Source: Pseudomonas tremae
Lineage (GTDB): Bacteria; Pseudomonadota; Gammaproteobacteria; Pseudomonadales; Pseudomonadaceae
DNA length: 64,000 nucleotides
Direction of reading: 5' to 3'
Assembly (NCBI RefSeq): GCF_001401155.1
Contig: NZ_LJRO01000058.1
Coordinates: 1-64,000 of the forward strand
Below the pieces are notes generated by a model. It searched no databases, was not told where the DNA came from, and worked only from the letters and a program-made list of their open reading frames with translations. Positions 17,406-26,634 of this stretch are shown here, piece by piece; within the stretch, counting starts at the first letter, position 1, and each line of letters opens with the position of its first letter. A program made the position numbers and the translations under genes.

Positions 17406-18728
17406 ATGAAGACCCCAGCAAAACTTCTGCTCGCCAGTTCCGTCCTCAGCACCTGCTTTGTGTTCAGCGGCGGCGCCACGGCCGGTGACGTGACCATCGC
17501 TACCGTCAACAACAGCGACATGATCCGCATGCAACGCCTGTCCGGCGAATTCGAAAAAGCCCATCCGGATATCAAGCTCAAGTGGGTGGTACTTGAAGAA
17601 AACGTGCTGCGTCAGCGTCTGACCACAGACATCGCCACCAAAGGCGGCCAGTTCGATGTATTGACCATCGGTATGTACGAAGCCTCACTCTGGGGGCAGA
17701 AAGGCTGGCTGCAGGAAATGAAAGACCTGCCTGCCAGCTATGCGCTGGACGATGTCTTCCCGTCAGTGCGCGACGGCCTGTCAGTGGACGGCAAACTGTT
17801 CGCACTGCCGTTCTACGCCGAAGCGTCGATCACCTACTACCGCAAGGACCTGTTCAAAGCCGCAGGCCTGACCATGCCTGAGCGCCCGACCTGGACCCAG
17901 ATTGCCGAGTTTGCCGGCAAGCTGACCGACAAATCCAAGGAGCAGTATGGCCTCTGCCTGCGTGGCAAGGCTGGCTGGGGCGAGAACATGGCGCTGATCA
18001 CTACTCTGGGCAACGCTTACGGCGCGCGCTGGTTTGATGAGCAGTGGAAACCGCAGTTCGACCAACCGGAATGGAAGGACGCTCTGAACTTCTACGTCAA
18101 CATCATGAAACAATCTGGCCCGCCGGGCGCCTCGAGCAACGGCTTCAACGAAAACCTCGCGCTGTTCAACAGCGGCAAATGCGCAATCTGGGTCGATGCC
18201 AGCGTTGCCGGTTCGTTCGTGACCGACAAGAAGCAAAGCAAGGTAGCCGACGACGTTGGCTTCACCTATGCACCTCACGAAGTCACCGACAAGGGCTCGG
18301 CATGGCTGTACTCGTGGTCGCTGGCGATCCCGACCAGCGCCAAAAATACCGATGACGCGAAGACATTCACTCAGTGGGCAACGTCGAAAGAGTACGCCAA
18401 GCTGGTTGCCGACACCGACGGCGTGTCCAATGTACCGCCAGGCACCCGAGCCTCGACCTACACTGACGAATACAAAAAAGCCGCGCCGTTTGCCAACATC
18501 ACCCTGGAATCGTTGAAAGCAGCTGACCCCAAGTCACCGACGCTCAAACCTGTGCCTTACGTCGGCATCCAGTTGGTGACCATTCCTGAGTTCCAGGCAA
18601 TCGGCACCAGTGTCGGCCAGCAATTCTCTGCCGCGCTGATCGGTCAGTCGACAGTGGACCAGGCGTTGAAAAATGCGCAGACCGCCACCGAGCGGGACAT
18701 GAAACGAGCCGGTTACCCGAAGAAGTAA
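17406..18728 (+). CDS. mtlE: Mannitol/sorbitol ABC transporter substrate-binding protein
   Basis: The 440-residue protein is periplasmic, with a Sec signal peptide (basic start, hydrophobic core, likely cut after GGATAG near residue 26). The mature part has the family-1 solute-binding fold (WVVLEENVLRQRLTTDI, LPFYAEASITYYRKDLF). A strong AAGAGGAG precedes ATG 17406. It is the first gene of the mtl operon and captures the polyol for MtlFG-MtlK. The gap to mtlF (87 bases) contains a perfect 13-bp hairpin that may raise mtlE transcript level over the permease genes. Confidence 0.95.
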   Translation: MKTPAKLLLASSVLSTCFVFSGGATAGDVTIATVNNSDMIRMQRLSGEFEKAHPDIKLKWVVLEENVLRQRLTTDIATKGGQFDVLTIGMYEASLWGQKGWLQEMKDLPASYALDDVFPSVRDGLSVDGKLFALPFYAEASITYYRKDLFKAAGLTMPERPTWTQIAEFAGKLTDKSKEQYGLCLRGKAGWGENMALITTLGNAYGARWFDEQWKPQFDQPEWKDALNFYVNIMKQSGPPGASSNGFNENLALFNSGKCAIWVDASVAGSFVTDKKQSKVADDVGFTYAPHEVTDKGSAWLYSWSLAIPTSAKNTDDAKTFTQWATSKEYAKLVADTDGVSNVPPGTRASTYTDEYKKAAPFANITLESLKAADPKSPTLKPVPYVGIQLVTIPEFQAIGTSVGQQFSAALIGQSTVDQALKNAQTATERDMKRAGYPKK

Positions 18729-18738
18729 TCGCCTTGCC

Positions 18739-18768
18739 TCAGGGTGAACGCCAACGCGTTCACCCTGA
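18739..18768 (+). promoter_or_regulatory. Intercistronic hairpin between mtlE and mtlF
   Basis: A perfect 13-bp stem: TCAGGGTGAACGC at 18739-18751, loop CAAC, and its complement at 18756-18768. No T-run follows, so it is unlikely to terminate efficiently. In ABC operons, a hairpin directly after the binding-protein gene commonly protects the upstream transcript from 3' exonucleases; that role is inferred here. Confidence 0.75.
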
Positions 18769-18815
18769 TGCTCAACTGCGCAACCCCTCTGGTGCAATCC
18801 GGTTCGGAGCTCCCA

Positions 18816-19748
18816 ATGACTACCTCAGCCTCCCCTGAACGCACGGACGTGTCCGGCGCTCAGCCCCCGATCAAAAACCGTCGATTCAAACCGGGCTGGT
18901 TTCTGGTCAGCCCTTCGGTAGCGCTACTGCTGGTATGGATGATTGTGCCGCTGGGCATGACCATCTACTTCTCGCTGATCCGTTACAACCTTTTATCACC
19001 CGGCGAAAATGAATTCGTCGGGCTGGAAAACTTTCAATATTTTGTGACTGACAGCGGCTTCCTCCCGGGTGCAGGCAATACCCTGCTGCTGGTCGGCAGC
19101 GTGCTGGCGATCAGTGTGATCCTCGGCGTGCTGATCTCGGCCCTGCTCGAAGCCAGCGAGTTTTTTGGCAGAGGTATCGTCCGCGTACTGCTTATCTCGC
19201 CTTTCTTTATCATGCCGACAGTCAGTGCGCTGATCTGGAAAAACCTGATTTTCCACCCGGTTTCCGGGGTACTTGCGGCCGTGTGGAAGTTCTTCGGCGC
19301 GCAACCTATTGACTGGTTCGCCCACTACCCGATGCTGTCGATCATCATCATTGTGTCCTGGCAGTGGCTGCCGTTCGCGATCCTCATCCTGATGACTGCC
19401 ATGCAGTCGCTGGACCAGGAGCAAAAAGAAGCAGCGCGTCTGGACGGTGCCGGCCCGCTTGCGATCTTCTGGCACCTGACCCTGCCGCATCTGGCTCGTC
19501 CGATTGCGGTGGTGGTGATGATCGAAACGATTTTCCTGCTCTCGGTGTTCGCCGAAATCTTCACTACCACCAACGGCGGGCCGGGCTTTGCCTCGACCAA
19601 CCTGGCGTACCTGATCTATATCCAGGCACTGCTGCAATTCGACGTCGGCATGGCCTCGGCGGGCGGTTTGATTGCCGTCGTCATTGCCAACATAGCGGCG
19701 ATCATCCTGATCCGGATGATCGGCAAAAACCTCACCGACAAGTCATGA
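18816..19748 (+). CDS. mtlF: Mannitol/sorbitol ABC transporter permease, MalF-like
   Basis: From ATG 18816 (GGAG nine bases upstream) the protein has 310 residues with about six membrane helices and the ABC permease coupling motif EAARLDGAGPLAIFWHLTLP near 224-243. It pairs with MtlG to form the channel. The frame is open to 18744, but the added residues translate the mtlE-mtlF hairpin and are not expected. Eleven bases separate it from mtlG. Confidence 0.94.
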   Translation: MTTSASPERTDVSGAQPPIKNRRFKPGWFLVSPSVALLLVWMIVPLGMTIYFSLIRYNLLSPGENEFVGLENFQYFVTDSGFLPGAGNTLLLVGSVLAISVILGVLISALLEASEFFGRGIVRVLLISPFFIMPTVSALIWKNLIFHPVSGVLAAVWKFFGAQPIDWFAHYPMLSIIIIVSWQWLPFAILILMTAMQSLDQEQKEAARLDGAGPLAIFWHLTLPHLARPIAVVVMIETIFLLSVFAEIFTTTNGGPGFASTNLAYLIYIQALLQFDVGMASAGGLIAVVIANIAAIILIRMIGKNLTDKS

Positions 19749-19758
19749 GGACCTTGCC

Positions 19759-20592
19759 ATGATGACTCTCAAACAGTCCCGCCGCCTGCAAAGCCTGTTG
19801 CTTGGAATCCTGTCCTGGCTCATCGCCGCGCTGGTGTTCTTTCCGATCTTCTGGATGGTTCTGACCAGTTTCAAGACCGAGATCGACGCCTTCGCGACGC
19901 CGCCGCAGCTGTTTTTTACCCCGACCCTGGAAAACTACCTGCACATTCAGGAGCGCAGCGATTATTTCCACTTCGCCTGGAACTCGGTACTGATCTCGTT
20001 CAGTGCCACTGCCCTGGCGATGCTGATCGCCATCCCGGCAGCCTACTCGATGGCTTTTTTCGAGACCAAACGCACCAAAAGCACCCTGCTGTGGATGCTC
20101 TCGACCAAGATGCTGCCGCCTGTGGGCGTGCTGATGCCGATCTACCTGCTGGCCAAGACCTTCGGCCTGCTGGACTCCCGCCTGGCGCTGATCATTATCT
20201 ACACGCTGATCAACCTGCCGATTGTGGTCTGGATGATCTACACCTATTTCAAGGACATACCCGGCGAAATTCTCGAAGCCTCAAGGCTGGACGGCGCCAG
20301 CACCCGCCAGGAAATCTTTCGCGTGCTGATGCCGATCTGCAAGGGCGGTCTGGCATCCACCGCGCTGCTTTCACTGATCCTGTGCTGGAACGAGGCGTTC
20401 TGGTCGCTGAACCTCACCTCGTCTGCCGCTGCGCCGCTTACCGCACTGATCGCCTCCTACTCCAGTCCTGAAGGGCTGTTCTGGGCCAAGCTTTCGGCGG
20501 TGTCGACCCTGGCGTGTGCTCCCATCCTGATTTTCGGCTGGATCAGTCAAAAACAACTGGTTCGCGGCCTGTCGTTCGGCGCTGTCAAATAG
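19759..20592 (+). CDS. mtlG: Mannitol/sorbitol ABC transporter permease, MalG-like
   Basis: The 277-residue inner-membrane protein has six predicted helices and the coupling loop EASRLDGASTRQEIFRVLMP near 173-192. The order MalF-like then MalG-like permease is standard for carbohydrate uptake type 1 systems. Two consecutive ATG codons (19759 and 19762) are possible starts behind GAGGA. MtlK follows after 31 bases with its own AAGGAG. Confidence 0.94.
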   Translation: MMTLKQSRRLQSLLLGILSWLIAALVFFPIFWMVLTSFKTEIDAFATPPQLFFTPTLENYLHIQERSDYFHFAWNSVLISFSATALAMLIAIPAAYSMAFFETKRTKSTLLWMLSTKMLPPVGVLMPIYLLAKTFGLLDSRLALIIIYTLINLPIVVWMIYTYFKDIPGEILEASRLDGASTRQEIFRVLMPICKGGLASTALLSLILCWNEAFWSLNLTSSAAAPLTALIASYSSPEGLFWAKLSAVSTLACAPILIFGWISQKQLVRGLSFGAVK

Positions 20593-20623
20593 CCCCGACC
20601 CAAAGAATAAAAAGGAGTCCAAA

Positions 20624-21730
20624 ATGGCTAACCTGAGCATCCGAAACCTGCAAAAAGGCTTTGACGGTCACCAGATCATCAAGGGTATCGATCTGGACGT
20701 GAAGGACCGCGAATTCGTCGTCTTCGTCGGGCCGTCGGGCTGTGGCAAATCCACCCTGCTGCGGCTCATCGCCGGGCTTGAAGAGGTCACCTCCGGCACC
20801 ATCGAACTCGATGGCCGCGATATCACCCAGGTCACCCCGGCCAAGCGCGACCTGGCGATGGTGTTCCAGACCTACGCGCTGTACCCGCACATGACCGTCG
20901 GCAAGAACCTGTCGTTCGCGCTGGACCTTGCCGGCGGCGACAAGGCCGAGATCAAGAAGAAGGTCGATGAGGCCGCACGCATTCTCGAGCTTGGCCCATT
21001 ACTGGAGCGCAAACCCAAGCAACTGTCAGGCGGACAACGTCAGCGCGTCGCCATCGGGCGGGCCATCGTGCGCAACCCGAAGATCTTCCTGTTCGACGAG
21101 CCACTGTCCAACCTCGACGCCGCGCTGCGTGTACAGACCCGCCTCGAATTGTCGCGCCTGCACAAGGAATTGCAGGCCACGATGATCTACGTCACGCACG
21201 ATCAGGTCGAAGCCATGACACTGGCAGACAAAGTGGTGGTGCTCAATGGCGGCAAGGTCGAGCAGGTCGGCTCGCCTCTGGAGCTGTATCACCACCCGGC
21301 GAACCAGTTCGTCGCCGGTTTTCTCGGCACGCCGAAGATGGGCTTCCTCAAAGGCAAGATCAGCCGTGTCGACAGCGCCAGCTGCGAGGTAGAACTCGAC
21401 GCCGGCACCCGTATCAACCTGCCGGTCAATGCCACAGGCCAGAGCGTCGGCGCGCCAGTTACCCTGGGTATTCGTCCTGAACACCTGAACCTGGCCCAGA
21501 ACGGCGATTGCCAGCTGCAGGTCATCGCCGATGTCAGCGAGCGTCTCGGCAGCGATACTTATTGCCACGTGCGCACCCATTCCGGCGAGCCGTTGACCCT
21601 GCGTATTCGCGGTGATCTGGCAAGCCAGTACGGCGAGACGCTGAACCTGCACCTGGACAGCGCCCATTGCCACCTGTTCGACGCTCAGGGCCTGGTCATT
21701 GCCAAGGCCCTGCAGACTGCCGCCGCCTGA
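20624..21730 (+). CDS. mtlK: Mannitol/sorbitol ABC transporter ATP-binding protein
   Basis: A 368-residue ATPase of the MalK/UgpC type: Walker A GPSGCGKST (about 38-46), Q-loop (VFQTYALYPHMTV), signature LSGGQRQRVAIGRAIV (about 134-149), Walker B IFLFDEPLSNLDA and the H-loop VTHDQ, then a C-terminal regulatory (TOBE/OB) domain from about residue 235 containing LGIRPEHL. It energises MtlFG. AAGGAG precedes ATG 20624. Confidence 0.96.
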   Translation: MANLSIRNLQKGFDGHQIIKGIDLDVKDREFVVFVGPSGCGKSTLLRLIAGLEEVTSGTIELDGRDITQVTPAKRDLAMVFQTYALYPHMTVGKNLSFALDLAGGDKAEIKKKVDEAARILELGPLLERKPKQLSGGQRQRVAIGRAIVRNPKIFLFDEPLSNLDAALRVQTRLELSRLHKELQATMIYVTHDQVEAMTLADKVVVLNGGKVEQVGSPLELYHHPANQFVAGFLGTPKMGFLKGKISRVDSASCEVELDAGTRINLPVNATGQSVGAPVTLGIRPEHLNLAQNGDCQLQVIADVSERLGSDTYCHVRTHSGEPLTLRIRGDLASQYGETLNLHLDSAHCHLFDAQGLVIAKALQTAAA

Positions 21731-21747
21731 GTTCCGGAGAGCCTTTC

Positions 21748-23229
21748 ATGAAACTGAACAAGAACAATCTGTCGCGACTCGATGCAGACATCGCCCTGCC
21801 TGACTATGCCGTGGAGAACACCCGTCAAGGGATCGCCCACATCGGCGTCGGCGGTTTTCATCGGGCGCATCAGGCGTTTTATACCGATGCCCTGATGAAC
21901 AGCGGCGAAGGTTTGGACTGGGGTATCTGTGGCGTGGGCCTGCGCCCCGAAGACAAAGCCGTTCGGGACGCACTGGCGGAGCAGGACTACCTGTACACGC
22001 TCTATGAGCTGGGCGACACGCCGGACACCAAAACCCGCATCATTGCCTCGATCAGCGGCATGCTGCTGGCCGAAGACAGCCCGCAGGCGCTGATCGACAA
22101 GCTGACCAGCCCGGACATCCGCATCGTCTCGCTGACAATCACCGAAGGCGGTTATTGCATCGACGACAGCAACGGTCAGTTCATGGCCCACCTGCCGCAG
22201 ATTCAGCATGATCTGGCGAACCCGGAGCAACCGGCGACTGTTTTCGGTTTTCTCTGTGCCGCGCTGGCACGCCGCCGCGCCGAAGGCACGCCGGCCTTCA
22301 CCCTGATGTCCTGCGATAACCTGCCGCATAACGGCGCGGTGGCCCGCAAGGCACTGCTGGCCTTTGCCGCGTTGCGCGATGCCGATCTGCATGACTGGAT
22401 CGCTGCAAACGTAAGTTTCCCCAACGCGATGGTTGATCGCATCACGCCCATGACCAGTGCGGCACACCGGCTGCAGCTGGCCGACGAGAAGCACATCGAC
22501 GATGCCTGGCCCGTGGTCTGTGAACCGTTCGTGCAGTGGGTACTGGAAGACAAGTTCGTCAACGGTCGCCCGGCCTGGGAAAAAGTCGGCGTGCAGTTCA
22601 CCGATGACGTGACGCCTTATGAGGAAATGAAGATCAAGCTGCTCAATGGCAGCCATCTCGCCCTGACCTATCTGGGCTTTCTGAAAGGCTATCGTTTCGT
22701 CCACGAAACCATGAACGACCCGCTGTTCGTCCGCTACATTCGCGCCTATATGGACCTGGACGTCACGCCACAGCTGGCCTCGGTGCCCGGCATCGATCTG
22801 GAAGGCTACAAAGACACGCTGATCGAGCGTTTTTCCAATCAGGCCATTGCCGACCAACTGGAGCGGGTCTGCTCGGACGGCTCGTCGAAATTCCCCAAAT
22901 TCACCATCCCCACGATCAATCGCCTGATCGTCGACCAAGGCAACCTTGAACGTGCTTCGCTGGTGGTAGCTGCGTGGGCGCTGTATCTGAAGGGTGTTGA
23001 CGAAAATGGGGCGGTTTACCGGATTCCCGATCCGCGCGCCGAGTTCTGTCAGGCGCTGGTCGCTGACGACGCCCTGATCACCCAGCGCTTGTTGAGCGTT
23101 GAAGAAATATTCGGTCTGGCCATTCCTCAATCGGCCGAATTCGTGGCGGCGTTCGAGCAAAACGTCAATAATCTGCGCGAACTGGGTGTCAGCGGCACTC
23201 TGGAAAAACTTCTCGCCAAAGGGCACTGA
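21748..23229 (+). CDS. mtlD: Mannitol 2-dehydrogenase
   Basis: A polyol-specific long-chain dehydrogenase of 493 residues, the same length as the Pseudomonas fluorescens enzyme. The catalytic KxxxxNxxH is present at K295, N300 and H303 (KIKLLNGSH), identical in number to the characterised protein. The NAD-binding start reads IGVGGFHRAHQA near 33-44. It oxidises D-mannitol to fructose (also arabitol to xylulose and sorbitol to fructose). GGAG precedes ATG 21748; the longer frame from 21667 lies within mtlK. Confidence 0.97.
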   Translation: MKLNKNNLSRLDADIALPDYAVENTRQGIAHIGVGGFHRAHQAFYTDALMNSGEGLDWGICGVGLRPEDKAVRDALAEQDYLYTLYELGDTPDTKTRIIASISGMLLAEDSPQALIDKLTSPDIRIVSLTITEGGYCIDDSNGQFMAHLPQIQHDLANPEQPATVFGFLCAALARRRAEGTPAFTLMSCDNLPHNGAVARKALLAFAALRDADLHDWIAANVSFPNAMVDRITPMTSAAHRLQLADEKHIDDAWPVVCEPFVQWVLEDKFVNGRPAWEKVGVQFTDDVTPYEEMKIKLLNGSHLALTYLGFLKGYRFVHETMNDPLFVRYIRAYMDLDVTPQLASVPGIDLEGYKDTLIERFSNQAIADQLERVCSDGSSKFPKFTIPTINRLIVDQGNLERASLVVAAWALYLKGVDENGAVYRIPDPRAEFCQALVADDALITQRLLSVEEIFGLAIPQSAEFVAAFEQNVNNLRELGVSGTLEKLLAKGH

Positions 23230-23239
23230 GGGACACACC

Positions 23240-24721
23240 ATGTTTCTTGGAATCGACTGCGGCACCCAAGGCACCAAGGCGCTGGTGCTTGATGCCGAAA
23301 GCGGCAAGGTACTGGGCGAAGGCTCGGCGCCACACAGCCTGATAAGCGACCATAATGGCCGCCGCGAGCAGGACGTGCAGCAATGGCTGGATGCGCTGCA
23401 ACAGGCCGTCCGCGAGGCACTGGCCCTTGCCGATGTTTCCGGGCAGCAGATTCAGGCCATCGGTGTGTCCGGCCAACAACATGGTCTGGTGCTGCTTGAT
23501 GATCGAGGGCAGGTGTTGCGTCCGGCCAAATTATGGTGTGACACCGAAACCGCTCCCGAAAACCAGCGCCTGCTGGATTATCTGGGCGGAGCACAAGGCT
23601 CGCTGGACCGTCTGGGTCTGGTGATTGCTCCGGGCTACACCGTATCCAAGCTGCTCTGGAGCAAAGAGCAGCATCCGCACGTGTTCGAGCGCATCGACAA
23701 GGTGTTACTGCCCCACGACTACCTCAACTACTGGTTGACCGGGCGCAGCTGTACCGAATATGGCGATGCGTCGGGCACAGGCTATTTCAACGTACGTACG
23801 CGTGAATGGGACTTGCCACTGTTGGCCCATATCGACCCGAGCGGGCGTCTGGGCAAGGCTCTGCCGCCACTGATCGAAGCTGATCAGCCGGTTGGCACCC
23901 TGCGCCCCGAGATAGCCCGATTGCTGGGGCTCAATCCGGACGCGCTGGTTTCCAGTGGCGGTGGCGACAACATGATGGGCGCAATCGGCACCGGCAATAT
24001 TCAGCCGGGGCTGATCACCATGAGCCTCGGATCGTCAGGCACCCTGTATGCCTATGCCGATCAGGCGCAGGTCAGTGAGCATCAATCTGTCGCGACGTTC
24101 TGTTCGTCATCCGGCGGCTGGCTGCCATTGATCTGCACCATGAACCTCACCAACGCAACAACTGCCTTCCGCGAGCTGTTCGCGCTGAGCATCACTGAGT
24201 TCAACCAGAAAATCGCCAGTGCCCCGATCGGCGCTGAAGGCGTGCTGGTATTGCCCTTCCTCAACGGCGAACGCGTACCTGCCCTGCCCGACGCCACTGG
24301 CAGTATCGTCGGGCTGGACAGTACCAACCTGACCCAGGCCAACCTGTGCAGAGCGGTGGTCGAAGGCACCACCTTCGGTCTTCGCTACGGGCTGGACCTG
24401 CTCCGCGACAGCGGCATACGCAGCGAAAAGATCCGCCTGATTGGCGGCGGTTCGAAAAGTGGCGTATGGCGTCAGATAGTGGCAGACATCATGGACACAC
24501 CGGTGATCTGCACCGACCACTCGGAAGCGGCGGCGCTGGGTGCTGCGATCCAGGCCGCCTGGTGCTGGTCGAAGGCCAGCGGCAAGACCCTGGAACTGCA
24601 ACAGATATGTGAGCGCTGTGTGAGTCTTGATCAGGCCAGCGAGACCCACCCCGTTGCGCGCAATGTGGCCGCGTACCAGCAGGTCTACCAGTCTTATCAG
24701 GCACAAGTACGTAACATCTGA
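23240..24721 (+). CDS. mtlY: Xylulose kinase (FGGY family)
   Basis: From ATG 23240 the protein has 493 residues with the FGGY fold: MFLGIDCGTQGTKALVL at the start, VSGQQHGLVLLD near 75-86, and the catalytic region VSSGGGDNMMG with Asp243. The C-terminal ATP-site motif LIGGGSKSGVWRQI is present. In the mannitol operon it phosphorylates D-xylulose made from arabitol by MtlD. The gene begins 11 bases after mtlD. The long frame from 23099 overlaps mtlD and is not used. Confidence 0.96.
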   Translation: MFLGIDCGTQGTKALVLDAESGKVLGEGSAPHSLISDHNGRREQDVQQWLDALQQAVREALALADVSGQQIQAIGVSGQQHGLVLLDDRGQVLRPAKLWCDTETAPENQRLLDYLGGAQGSLDRLGLVIAPGYTVSKLLWSKEQHPHVFERIDKVLLPHDYLNYWLTGRSCTEYGDASGTGYFNVRTREWDLPLLAHIDPSGRLGKALPPLIEADQPVGTLRPEIARLLGLNPDALVSSGGGDNMMGAIGTGNIQPGLITMSLGSSGTLYAYADQAQVSEHQSVATFCSSSGGWLPLICTMNLTNATTAFRELFALSITEFNQKIASAPIGAEGVLVLPFLNGERVPALPDATGSIVGLDSTNLTQANLCRAVVEGTTFGLRYGLDLLRDSGIRSEKIRLIGGGSKSGVWRQIVADIMDTPVICTDHSEAAALGAAIQAAWCWSKASGKTLELQQICERCVSLDQASETHPVARNVAAYQQVYQSYQAQVRNI

Positions 24722-24747
24722 CCCCTGTACTTTTTCATGGAGCACTT

Positions 24748-25686
24748 ATGTTTCTGGTTTGCGGCGAAGCACTGTTCGATATTTTCACCCGCGCTGACGA
24801 CGGCAGCTCGCTCAACAGGCTGGGGTTTGACGCGATAGCCGGTGGCTCACCGTTCAACGTTGCCATCGGCTTGCGCCGTCTGGGCGTGGAAGCAACGTTT
24901 TTTGCCGGGATCTCCACCGACTACCTGGGCCGCCGTCTGCGCGCGGTGCTTGAGGAGGAAACGGTCGACACCGCCAATTTGGTCGATTTCGACTCGCCCA
25001 CTACGCTGGCGATGGTTGCAGTGGGCAATGATGGCTCGCCCACTTACAGCTTCCGCGGTGACGGTTGTGCGGACCGGCAGTTGCGCATGGAACACTTGCC
25101 TGAAATGAACGAACACATACGCGCAATTCATGTGGGTTCGTTCTCGTTGGTGGTGCAGCCGATTGCCGACACATTGCTGGCACTGGTGGCTCGCGAAAGC
25201 TCTACGCGCCTTATTTCCCTGGACCCCAACGTACGTCTTAACCCTGCGCCGGATATCCAGCGCTGGCGCAGCCAGATTGCCCTGTTTGCCGAGCACGCTC
25301 ACTTGATCAAGGTAAGCGACGAAGATTTACACCTGCTGTATCCGGAAAGCGACCCACAGCAGATCGCCGAGGGCTGGCTTGGCAAGCGCACGCAACTGGT
25401 GATCGTCACACGCGGCACTCAAGGCGCCAGCGTCTTTACCCGCCAGCACGGCACCTGGTCGGTACCGGCCAAAACCGTGGTGACGGCCGATACCGTCGGT
25501 GCCGGAGACACGTTCCAGGCCGCCCTGCTGACATTTTTGAGCGAAAGACAGCTGGACACGCCAGAGGGTCTGGCGACTCTGTCTAGAGAAATGCTGGGCG
25601 AGATGCTGGAGTTTGCCGTCGGTGCAGCCGCGCTGACCTGCACGAAAGTAGGCCCGGACCTGCCGTATCGGCATCAGTTGGGTTGA
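24748..25686 (+). CDS. mtlZ: Fructokinase (PfkB family)
   Basis: A sugar kinase of 312 residues: N-terminal FLVCGEALFDIF and GGSPFNVAIGLRRLG (the family signature 1), C-terminal DTVGAGDTFQAALL with catalytic Asp254 (signature 2). It phosphorylates fructose produced by MtlD from mannitol or sorbitol, completing the pathway to fructose-6-phosphate. It is the last gene of the operon; no clear terminator is seen in the 214 bases that follow. Confidence 0.95.
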   Translation: MFLVCGEALFDIFTRADDGSSLNRLGFDAIAGGSPFNVAIGLRRLGVEATFFAGISTDYLGRRLRAVLEEETVDTANLVDFDSPTTLAMVAVGNDGSPTYSFRGDGCADRQLRMEHLPEMNEHIRAIHVGSFSLVVQPIADTLLALVARESSTRLISLDPNVRLNPAPDIQRWRSQIALFAEHAHLIKVSDEDLHLLYPESDPQQIAEGWLGKRTQLVIVTRGTQGASVFTRQHGTWSVPAKTVVTADTVGAGDTFQAALLTFLSERQLDTPEGLATLSREMLGEMLEFAVGAAALTCTKVGPDLPYRHQLG

Positions 25687-25900
25687 AATGGCTTATTAAA
25701 TGCTACCGCCATACATCCGCTCCAGCTGCGGTGCATGGACGATAGTCTTGGTGAGCACGCTCACTGCCACATTGACAGAGCATTCCAGTCGAGAAGGCCA
25801 GAACCCTCTCCTTACAGAATGGACACTCGGATTATGGGAGTGAGCTTACTTACGAAACGGCCATCACAGCTGCCGGACAAGCCACTGAGTTCAGTGACTG

Positions 25901-26455
25901 TCAGGCCACCATGCCGGCCTTGATACCTCTGATGCGCGTATTGATATCATCAGCAACATCATTCTGCTTATCCTTGAGCGCGTCCTGGACTTTCTGGTCG
26001 ATGGCCAGTTGGTCCTGTGGCGTCATGGCGTCGTAGTTTTTCTGGGTGACGCCCGTCAGCTTCTCGCGCACTTTCTCTTCGGCTGTCTGCTTCAGAGAAT
26101 CCATGAATTTCTGTTGTACCGAATCCGTCGATGCCGTGTCAGAGGCGCTGGCGGCGTTGGCCACTGAACCGATGAACCCGTTATCGCGGTCTCCCGTCTT
26201 CTCCGACAGTGACGTATCACCGGCAGACTTCAGGTTGATCATCATCCGGGCAAAGGATTCGTTGTAACCATTGTTGTCCTGCTTGCTGTCCTGCGATGCT
26301 GTATCGCTGGCTTGCGCAACGACCGGTGCCGGACCTGAACTCAGGCCAGCGGAGGCAACCGCGCTGAAAGCATCCTGAGACACCTCATCCACGGTCTTGC
26401 GCCCGACGACCGCTCGGGAAACAAGTTGCTCAAGCGCACTAGTGCCAATAATCAT
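25901..26455 (-). CDS. Unknown Ser/Ala/Asp-rich protein under a sigma-54-type promoter
   Basis: The 184-residue protein has no signal peptide or membrane segment. Its middle (about 45-110) is low-complexity, rich in Ser, Ala, Asp and Asn; the C-terminal half (about 112-170) looks helical and charged (FMDSLKQTAEEKVREKL, MTPQDQLAIDQKVQDAL). It has only one cysteine-free, acidic composition and a short hydrophobic N-terminus (MIIGTSALEQLV). Such make-up occurs in secreted or type III-exported proteins of plant-associated bacteria, but I recognise no family and E9 breaks the usual early-residue rule. AAGAGGTG precedes ATG 26455. Its own sigma-54 site at 26494-26509 marks it as separately regulated. 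Confidence 0.7.
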   Translation of the reverse strand: MIIGTSALEQLVSRAVVGRKTVDEVSQDAFSAVASAGLSSGPAPVVAQASDTASQDSKQDNNGYNESFARMMINLKSAGDTSLSEKTGDRDNGFIGSVANAASASDTASTDSVQQKFMDSLKQTAEEKVREKLTGVTQKNYDAMTPQDQLAIDQKVQDALKDKQNDVADDINTRIRGIKAGMVA

Positions 26456-26493
26456 TTCTTCACCTCTTGATGAACATGCTGCGCAAGTTCAAC

Positions 26494-26509
26494 AGCAAGT
26501 CCAGTGCCA
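26494..26509 (-). promoter_or_regulatory. Sigma-54 (RpoN) -24/-12 promoter
   Basis: On the minus strand the sequence reads TGGCAC-TGGAC-TTGCT, matching the -24/-12 consensus with the GG-to-GC spacing of 10 bases. The expected start of transcription lies near 26484, leaving a leader of about 28 bases that contains the AAGAGGTG ribosome site of the 184-aa gene. No activator site was identified. Confidence 0.78.
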
Positions 26510-26634
26510 AGTGTGCAATAAACCATCAACCGCTTGATTTCATTGATCTTGATTTGAAGACACAGCACGCCGACCGTCAAAAACCGGGTGTAACTTGCCG
26601 ACTGCGGCAAGCCTTCGCCGGGAAAACAACGTTG

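Noticed and set aside
21685..23307. 540-codon minus-strand open frame opposite mtlD
   Set aside because: Antisense to mtlD, whose catalytic residues match the characterised enzyme exactly.
25735..25923. 62-codon frame after mtlZ
   Set aside because: No ribosome site; biased composition and overlap with the end of the convergent 184-aa gene.
26456..26634. HrpL-type hrp box upstream of the 184-aa gene
   Set aside because: Looked for GGAACC-N15/16-CCAC on the minus strand; not present. The sigma-54 site is the supported promoter.
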